Shown here in pieces: positions 58,563-64,000 of a stretch of 64,000 bases of DNA. The notes under the pieces are model-generated. The model was not told where the DNA came from. It ran no database searches and saw only the letters and a program-made list of their open reading frames with translations. Both the position numbers and the translations under genes were made by a program. This DNA comes from Naasia lichenicola (GTDB lineage: Bacteria; Actinomycetota; Actinomycetes; Actinomycetales; Microbacteriaceae), in assembly GCF_004801885.1 (NCBI RefSeq), contig NZ_SSSM01000001.1:496001-560000 (forward strand), given 5' to 3'. Numbering within the stretch: position 1 is the stretch's first letter; every line of letters starts with the position of its first letter.

Positions 58563-60135
58563 TCGCGGGGCCCAGCAACACTGCAAGGTTCGCCTGCACC
58601 TCGTCCGAAAGCGCCGATGCATCACTGGTCAGCGACGCGAACTCCTCAGCGAGCTCCTCGAGATGCACCTGAAAATCGACGCCATCGTCGCCCGCAATGG
58701 TCGTGCCGACGTAGCGCCCCGGGTTTAGACTCCAGCCTTTCTCCTCAATCTCGTTCATGGTTACTCGAGCGCATAGCCCCGGAATGTCGCGATAGGCGCC
58801 TTCAGGGAAGTGCTCGATTGTCAGTGATGCGGTCTCATCGGATTCATCCCGATGCGTTGCCGAGTCGAGTGGAAGCTCTCCCCGATGAAGCCGAACGATG
58901 TTGGCTAGAAACTCCAGCTGCTCTTCGCTGAACGTCCTATGTGCTCGATCGATCTGAGTGAAGATCTGCTTGGCATCGATGAAAAGAACTTGATCGGCAC
59001 GCATCACATCGCGTTCCTTTGCGCGGTCGAAGAACCAAAGCGTGCAGGGGAGAGTCACCGTAAGAAAGAAGTTTGTCGAAACGGCAAGAATCACGTCGAC
59101 CGAGCCTGTTTCGAGGAGGCGTCGGCGAATCTCGAGCTCCGAGCCTCGAGCGTCGCCCGCAGAGTTGGGCATAACAAATCCTGCTCGACCCGCATCGTTG
59201 AGTGCAGCGTAGAACATCTGCACCCATAGGTAATTGGCGTTATCTGAGCTGGGAAGCCCGAAAGGGAAGCGAGCATCGTTGGTTAAACGGGTTTTGTCGA
59301 CTCCATTCACATTGAACGGAGGATTTGCCATGACGAAATCAAAAGCGCCGACCATCTGATGCGGGTCTTCGTAGAAGCTGTTCGCCTCGGCGATGTCGCC
59401 AGCCAGTCCGTTCACGGCGAGATTCATTTTTGCCAGTCGCACGGTGTCGCGCTCCTTCTCTTGCCCATATATGGACAAGACCTGGTTGCTAGCCTCGCGA
59501 TGGCCCTCGACAAAACCGGCGCTCTGGACAAACATGCCGCCAGAGCCTGCCGCTGGATCCAAGATGCGACCCCCATGCGGCTCGATGACCTCGACAATGA
59601 GGCGGACCAACGGCGTCGGAGTGAAGAATTGCCCTCCCCGTTGTCCCTCGCCCATCGCGAACTTCGCCAGGAAGTACTCGTAAACCTTGCCGTAGGCGTC
59701 GCCCGAGATGCCGGTCATAAGCTCGTCAACCTGTCGCAATAGGCCGACGATGATGGGGTTTCCCAGGGTGGCGTATGTCAGCGGAAGCACGCCACGCAAC
59801 TCATCGTTCTCTCGCTCGATGGCACGCATCGCGTCGTTCATCGCTCTGCCCAGGTCGGCACCTTCCGGCAAGTCCTTGAGAAAGCCATATCGAGCCTCGG
59901 GCGGGACGAAAAGCACGCCCCGCGACTGGTAGTCGGCTTTACCGATGGCACGACGGCCAGAGGAGCCACCGGAGAGTTCTGCCTCGGCTTCGGCGAACCG
60001 CTGCTCTGCGTGCCTCAGGAAGATCACCCCGAGCACCGGTGTCTTGTAGTTGATTTGGCTCAGATTCGAGTTGGCGCGCAGGTCGTCGGCAATAGCCCAC
60101 AGCTTCGACTGCACGGCGAGGATGTCATCGGTCAT
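58555..60135 (-). CDS. hsdM: Type I restriction enzyme, DNA methyltransferase subunit M
   Basis: A 526-residue N6-adenine methylase. The HsdM N-terminal helical domain is KLWAIADDLRANSNLSQINYKTPVLGVIFLRHAEQRF. SAM-binding motif I is GRILDPAAGSGGMFVQS and catalytic motif IV is FDFVMANPPFN. GQFFTPTPLVRLIVEVIEP is also typical. It protects host DNA and is required for restriction. It is the first gene of a three-gene operon in the order hsdM-hsdS-hsdR, all joined by overlaps. Confidence 0.95.
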   Translation of the reverse strand: MTDDILAVQSKLWAIADDLRANSNLSQINYKTPVLGVIFLRHAEQRFAEAEAELSGGSSGRRAIGKADYQSRGVLFVPPEARYGFLKDLPEGADLGRAMNDAMRAIERENDELRGVLPLTYATLGNPIIVGLLRQVDELMTGISGDAYGKVYEYFLAKFAMGEGQRGGQFFTPTPLVRLIVEVIEPHGGRILDPAAGSGGMFVQSAGFVEGHREASNQVLSIYGQEKERDTVRLAKMNLAVNGLAGDIAEANSFYEDPHQMVGAFDFVMANPPFNVNGVDKTRLTNDARFPFGLPSSDNANYLWVQMFYAALNDAGRAGFVMPNSAGDARGSELEIRRRLLETGSVDVILAVSTNFFLTVTLPCTLWFFDRAKERDVMRADQVLFIDAKQIFTQIDRAHRTFSEEQLEFLANIVRLHRGELPLDSATHRDESDETASLTIEHFPEGAYRDIPGLCARVTMNEIEEKGWSLNPGRYVGTTIAGDDGVDFQVHLEELAEEFASLTSDASALSDEVQANLAVLLGPAND

Positions 60136-60298
60136 CGAGCCTCATCGTAGGAGCGCCGACGCTCGCGCGGCCGGTTGCACCAACGGCGGGGCGTCCACCC
60201 GCGCTCCGATCCGCTGAATGATCAGCGTCGCTGGTCTGTGGTCGAGTTCTTGAGCGGCGTCACAGGGCGATAGTTCCGCGGGCTGCGGCGGGGGACCA

Positions 60299-61128
60299 AT
60301 GGATTCAGCACACACGAAGGACGAGGGCGAATCGATGGCACAGGTTGGAGCCGGCCCGGCCGGCAAGGCGCGCGAACGAACGATCAACTTCTATCAGATC
60401 GTCAAGTTCAAGAATCAGTCCGTCAACAAACGCATGAAGCACGCCGACTGGCAATCCATCTTGAAGGCGATCGAGGGCAAGCCTCTCAAGACCCGGCTTG
60501 TGACCAGCGCCACTCGCACCTTGATCGGTGAAGTCCTTTCGGTCGACGGGGAGCTGCATCTCAAGTTGATGGTGGTCCGAGACCAGGACGCGTAGCTGGA
60601 TGTATACGACCCCGAGGCCGGATCCATCGACGAACTTTCGTTGGGGGAGAAGGGCCAGCTCGTTGAGACCTCAATCGTCGCGTTCCTTAGTTACGGCAAC
60701 GTCATCGGCTTCATCCAAGGCTCGACCAGCGCTCCAACGCCGCGAGCGTTCGAGGAGTGGCTGAACGGTCTGAGGTTGCTGGGTAACGGACTGGTCATCG
60801 AGACCGAGGTCATGGTGTCCCACGAGGTGCAGCAGCTGCTGAAGGAGTCCTCCGAGGTGTCGCAGATCGAGGTCAAGATGCACACGAATCGTGCCGACGC
60901 TCTGAAGAAGCGCGGGTCGAAGCCTTCGGATGTGCTCAAGTCCGTCAAGTCCGAGTTTGGTCCCATGACCGTCACCGTCACCGTCACCGTCAAAGCATCG
61001 GAGCGAAGGATCAGAAGAAGGGTCGGGACCCCGTCTGGGCTGACGCTCAGATTCTGGCTGACGCATCCGACGCGCACGAGATCGCGAGGGCCAAAGCGCG
61101 TCTGGATTCCACTAGTTTCCGTGTATGA
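60299..61128 (+). pseudogene. Decayed hypothetical gene: amber codon and frameshift
   Basis: One frame runs from 60299 with a TAG at 60593-60595. The frame after it (LDVYDPEAGSIDELSLGEKGQLVETSIVAFLSYGNVIGFIQG) clearly continues the same protein. Near 60990-61005, just after a GTCACC-repeat stretch coding Thr-Val repeats, one base is missing and the true end moves to another frame (KDQKKGRDPVWADAQILADASDAHEIARAKARLDSTSF, stop at 61128). The intact protein would be ~276 residues of an unrecognised soluble family. The likely start is the ATG at 60335. Confidence 0.75.
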
Positions 61129-61150
61129 ATCAGCCCCTGATCTGCACTTT

Positions 61151-61166
61151 CGGCGCTAATGCGCCG
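61151..61166 (+). terminator. Hairpin after the decayed gene
   Basis: CGGCGC-TAAT-GCGCCG, a perfect six-base stem with a four-base loop 22 bases after the pseudogene's end. Confidence 0.45.
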
Positions 61167-61196
61167 GTCCCATCAGGGTACCCAATTCTCCTTAGG

Positions 61197-61214
61197 TCCC
61201 AGTATCGCCCACCA
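61197..61214 (+). other. Second tRNA 3'-end fragment with CCA, putative right boundary
   Basis: TCCCAGTATCGCCCACCA repeats the last 16 bases of the fragment at 51262-51290 and adds the CCA end. Only part of the T-arm 3' strand and the acceptor strand are present. The two copies are 9,922 bp apart and flank the type I restriction-modification operon. They are probably attachment-site remnants of one or more integration events at a tRNA gene. No integrase is seen between them. Confidence 0.7.
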
Positions 61215-61217
61215 CAA

Positions 61218-61238
61218 AATCCCTGGTCAACCGGGATT
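61218..61238 (+). terminator. Terminator-like hairpin after the second tRNA fragment
   Basis: AATCCC...GGGATT with an inner GG/CC pair and TCAA loop, followed by ATTCGTTCTTC. As at the left boundary, the tRNA remnant is followed by a terminator. The rest of 61129-61439 holds no gene I can support. Confidence 0.5.
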
Positions 61239-61439
61239 ATTCGTTCTTCGAACCGCCATAGTCAAAACGAAGTCACTATCGTGCTGCTGGTCAGTACATG
61301 CAAACTGCAGTTGGAGTTCGGTGAGCAGTATCAGCAAGGAGAGTTCGCGGTCATTCCGCGACTGAGGGCCGCGGAGCGGCAGCTAAAGCGGAGCTGGAAC
61401 CGTATTCGACGGCCCTAGGCTTGCTTTGGAGGCTCAACT

Positions 61440-63560
61440 ATGGAAGTTGTATACGGCGATCAGAGGCAGAAAGCGGCCAACGAAGCGCTGGTCGACGCGC
61501 TGGGACCGCTTGTTGCCGAAGGCACCCTCTACCTTGGCTACCCGGTCTTGACCACCGCGGACACCCGGGTACAGGTGGACGCCCTGCTTGTGTCGTTGGA
61601 ACGGGGCCTCATCGCCTTTCAGTACGCGGATGACCGGCCCATCGACGACGGCGCCTGGCAGGAGGTGATCGACAGCCAGGACCGGCTCTACGCAATCTTG
61701 GAAGGTCATCTGTCGCGGCATGACGCGCTCCGTAGGCGGCGTGGCCTAGCCTTCGACGTCGTCACTGTCACTCTTTTTCCGGACCCGGTGATGAGCCCAG
61801 CGGATGCGGAGGGTGCCTATCTCAGCGTGGAGCAATTGCACGACTTTGTCGCCGCCGTAGCTCCACTCGACTTTCCGCTATACGTGAGTTTGCGGTCTGC
61901 GCTAGAGCGGGTCACCAACATCAAGCCGATCAAGAAGAGAAACGGCGTGACTCGGGAGGATTCCCGTGGTGCCATCATGAAGAAGATTGAGAAAGGTATA
62001 GCCAACCTCGATAGATGGCAGAAAAAGGCCGCAATAGAGACGCCCGATGGCCCTCAGCGCATACGTGGGCTCGCCGGGTCAGGGAAGACGGTGGTGCTGG
62101 CCTTGAAGGCTGCCTACCTGCATGCCCAGCATCCTGACTGGAATATCGCAATCACGTACTATTCGCGGTCCCTATCTCAACAGATTTCTGGTCTTGTGAC
62201 GCGATTCTCGTTCGAACACAGCTATGAGCCGCCCGATCCCGACCGACTCCGTGTCCTTCATTCCTGGGGCGGCGGCGGCAACCCCGGTCTGTATACGACT
62301 ATGGCACGAGCAGTCGAGGCGCCTGTACGAGACTTCCAATACGCGAGCGGTCTCTATGGCATGGATGACGCGTTCCGTGGGATCTGTCGCGAGTTGCTCG
62401 ACTACACCGAGGACATGGCCGTCGAACCGATTTTTGATGCCGTGCTCATTGATGAAGCACAGGATCTGCCCAGCGAGTTCTTCCGCCTCATCTATCGCTT
62501 CACAAGTGAGCCAAAGCGCATCGTTTGGGCCTATGACGAACTGCAACGCCTCTCGGACTCCGCTATGCCATCCACACTCGAACTTTTTGGTGAGGGGGAT
62601 TCAGGAGAACCACTGGTCAACATCGAGAACCGGACCGGCGAGGCTAGGAAGGACATTGTCCTCGAAGTTTGCTATCGGAACACTCCCTGGGCATTGGCCA
62701 CGGCGCACGCCTTGGGGTTTGGTATATACCGAGATGCAGGCCTGGTACAGCATTTCGACGACTACGAGTTGTGGGCACAGATTGGGTATGAAGTAGTTCA
62801 CGGGGCGCTACGCGAGGGTGCCTCGGTCACTCTAAGACGATCCGCGGCGAGTTACCCGCCGTACTTCGCCGAACATCTCGACTCGACCGACGCGGTGGTT
62901 CTCGGCTCCTTCGAGAACGAGGCGGCCGAGGACGCGTGGGTGGCGCGCGAGATCGAGAGGAATCTCACGGTCGACGAGCTAGAGCACGACGACATCCTGG
63001 TTGTTATCCCTGACACCTATACGGCAAAAAAGAGGGCGGCGCGGCTGTCGTTGGCGCTCGCGCGGCGCAATATCCCTTCTCACAATGTTGGAGTGAACAC
63101 CTCGGCTGAGGAAGTCTTCCTCCCGGGTTCAGTCGCGATGACCCAGATCTACCGGGCCAAAGGTAACGAAGCCCCGATGGTCTACGTCCTTGATGCTCAA
63201 TACGGAACGCGTGGGACGAGCCTTGTCCACAGCAGAAATATATTGTTCACCGCGATCACTCGGAGCCGGGCTTGGGTTCGGATCACTGGGCACGGCACGG
63301 GAATGGACATCGTGCAGCGCGAGGTGAAGGCCGTACAGGAGAAGGCATTCGAGCTCGTGTTCACTCTGCCCACGGCAGACGAGCTTGCGCTTCTGCGCCG
63401 GGTACACAGGGACCGTCCGTCCGCTCCCTCGCGCAGCGTGAAGCGAGTGTCCGACAATCTGTACTCACTGCTGGATCAACTCGAACGAGGCGAGATCGAA
63501 GTGGCGGACCTACCGGTCGACGCGCGCGAGCGACTCCTGCGGCAGTTGGGCGAGCAATAG
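61440..63560 (+). CDS. NERD-like/SF1 (UvrD-type) helicase, candidate defence protein
   Basis: A 706-residue protein. Residues ~1-150 resemble a NERD-type nuclease-related domain (GTLYLGYPVLTTADTRVQVDALLVSLERGLIAFQ, with D-x-V-L/Q-V-D-A). An SF1 helicase follows: Walker A GLAGSGKT at 210-217, AVLIDEAQDLP (motif II), RIVWAYDELQRL (motif III), VCYRNTPWAL, QIYRAKGNEAPMVYVLDA (motif V) and FTAITRSRAWVRITG (motif VI). GGAGG precedes the ATG. Such nuclease-helicase fusions are frequent in defence islands. It is next to the type I system and coupled with a DUF2290-like gene. Confidence 0.85.
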   Translation: MEVVYGDQRQKAANEALVDALGPLVAEGTLYLGYPVLTTADTRVQVDALLVSLERGLIAFQYADDRPIDDGAWQEVIDSQDRLYAILEGHLSRHDALRRRRGLAFDVVTVTLFPDPVMSPADAEGAYLSVEQLHDFVAAVAPLDFPLYVSLRSALERVTNIKPIKKRNGVTREDSRGAIMKKIEKGIANLDRWQKKAAIETPDGPQRIRGLAGSGKTVVLALKAAYLHAQHPDWNIAITYYSRSLSQQISGLVTRFSFEHSYEPPDPDRLRVLHSWGGGGNPGLYTTMARAVEAPVRDFQYASGLYGMDDAFRGICRELLDYTEDMAVEPIFDAVLIDEAQDLPSEFFRLIYRFTSEPKRIVWAYDELQRLSDSAMPSTLELFGEGDSGEPLVNIENRTGEARKDIVLEVCYRNTPWALATAHALGFGIYRDAGLVQHFDDYELWAQIGYEVVHGALREGASVTLRRSAASYPPYFAEHLDSTDAVVLGSFENEAAEDAWVAREIERNLTVDELEHDDILVVIPDTYTAKKRAARLSLALARRNIPSHNVGVNTSAEEVFLPGSVAMTQIYRAKGNEAPMVYVLDAQYGTRGTSLVHSRNILFTAITRSRAWVRITGHGTGMDIVQREVKAVQEKAFELVFTLPTADELALLRRVHRDRPSAPSRSVKRVSDNLYSLLDQLERGEIEVADLPVDARERLLRQLGEQ

Positions 63561-63565
63561 CGCGA

Positions 63566-64000
63566 TGCCGGCCGCGCGCACTCTCAAAGAACAGATTGAA
63601 AACTTCTCTAGTTTTCTCGTCGAGGAGGATTTGGCAGTAGCGGTGAGCCCGGTTCTCCTGCACAACGACGAGAGCCAGGTGAGCTGGCACAGACGCGATC
63701 CTGACCGCAAGTTTCTAGAAACGCGCGAGCATCACTCGATCACTAATTGGAAGTCGTGGGCGCGGAACGGTGTGTTCACGGTGATGCTTTTCGATGGAGC
63801 GTTGCTCCAAATCGCGTTCGAGGTGAGGGATGAAGTAATTGTCGGGCACCGGCTCGCGTATGTGCCTTGCCCATACCAAGACGCGGATCAGGTGCTCATG
63901 CAACTGGGCCTCGATGATTTCATCGAATACTACGAAGCTGTGGGGCTTGCGTCCGCTCGTCTCGAAACGGCGGTGCGATTCGACTACGACCCGAGAGCGG
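63566..64000 (+). CDS. DUF2290-like protein, cut by the window end
   Basis: The first ~145 codons of a gene that runs off the right edge. It starts MPAARTLKEQIENFSSFLVEEDLAVAV, then HHSITNWKSWARNGVFTVMLFDGALLQIAFEVRDEVIVGHRLAYVPCPYQ. The 'W-x(n)-F-LxDGsllQIxYxF...HRLxYxPcPf' pattern fits DUF2290. The ATG lies five bases after the helicase stop, so the two genes are co-transcribed and probably form one system. The function of DUF2290 proteins is unknown to me. Confidence 0.7.

Overview
The window is high-GC DNA from an actinobacterium, most likely a member of the Microbacteriaceae. The evidence is the frequent GTG and TTG starts, ATGA/GTGA gene overlaps, DUF2510 proteins, a 13E12/DUF222-type HNH endonuclease, Cys-x-x-Cys miniproteins, CYTH-CHAD and DUF3054 proteins, and many leaderless-looking genes. 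No rRNA, complete tRNA, CRISPR array, IS transposase or integrase is visible. Assignment to a genus is not possible from the sequence alone.

Left part (1-14.5 kb): a divergent SIMPL-domain gene is cut by the window edge. A GntR/UTRA regulator then heads one tightly packed catabolic operon. It encodes a BMP-type (nucleoside-family) ABC importer (lipoprotein, ATPase, two permeases), a cysteine hydrolase, a PfkB kinase, a nucleoside-phosphorylase-like protein, a SIS-domain protein, two aldehyde dehydrogenases, a CaiB-type CoA transferase and an acyl-CoA dehydrogenase. Almost every junction is a 1-4 base overlap. The one exception carries seven copies of a 14-bp tandem repeat. The gene set suggests import and phosphorolysis of a nucleoside-like compound, followed by aldehyde oxidation and CoA-thioester chemistry. 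I do not recognise the pathway.

Middle part (14.5-51 kb): ordinary chromosomal genes. These include a polyphosphate theme (CYTH-CHAD protein, a 20-residue lysine-rich miniprotein, PPK2), transporters (CPA1 antiporter, SulP, APC permease, a frameshifted MFS), a standalone DarT-like ADP-ribosyltransferase, a TetR-controlled reductase, and a MarR-controlled cluster (SDR, amidohydrolase, MaoC, acyl-CoA ligase). That cluster resembles the actinobacterial phenylpropenoid (phd-type) side-chain degradation locus. A sigma factor/membrane partner pair, a truncated haemoglobin and a crystallin-like secreted protein follow. From 18.9 to 49.5 kb the intergenic regions are filled with a highly iterated palindromic repeat in two related versions (called A and B here), singly, as inverted pairs and in tandem arrays with periods of 64, 82 and 100 bp.

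Right part (51-64 kb): an accessory region without A/B repeats. It starts at a tRNA 3'-end fragment (51262-51290); a 16-bp copy of that fragment recurs at 61197-61212. Between them lie several small unknown genes, a complete type I restriction-modification operon (hsdM-hsdS-hsdR) and a decayed gene with an amber codon and a frameshift. Beyond the second copy are an SF1 helicase with a NERD-like N-terminus and a following DUF2290-like gene cut by the window end, a candidate two-gene defence module.

Regulation visible in the DNA: a palindrome before the GntR gene; three GTCAA-N7-TTGAC operators at an exact 23-bp pitch before a small HTH gene; two 22-bp palindromes 32 bp apart before the TetR-regulated reductase; a 21-bp palindrome between the MarR gene and its cluster; and a recurring TAnnnT-N6-start arrangement typical of leaderless transcription.
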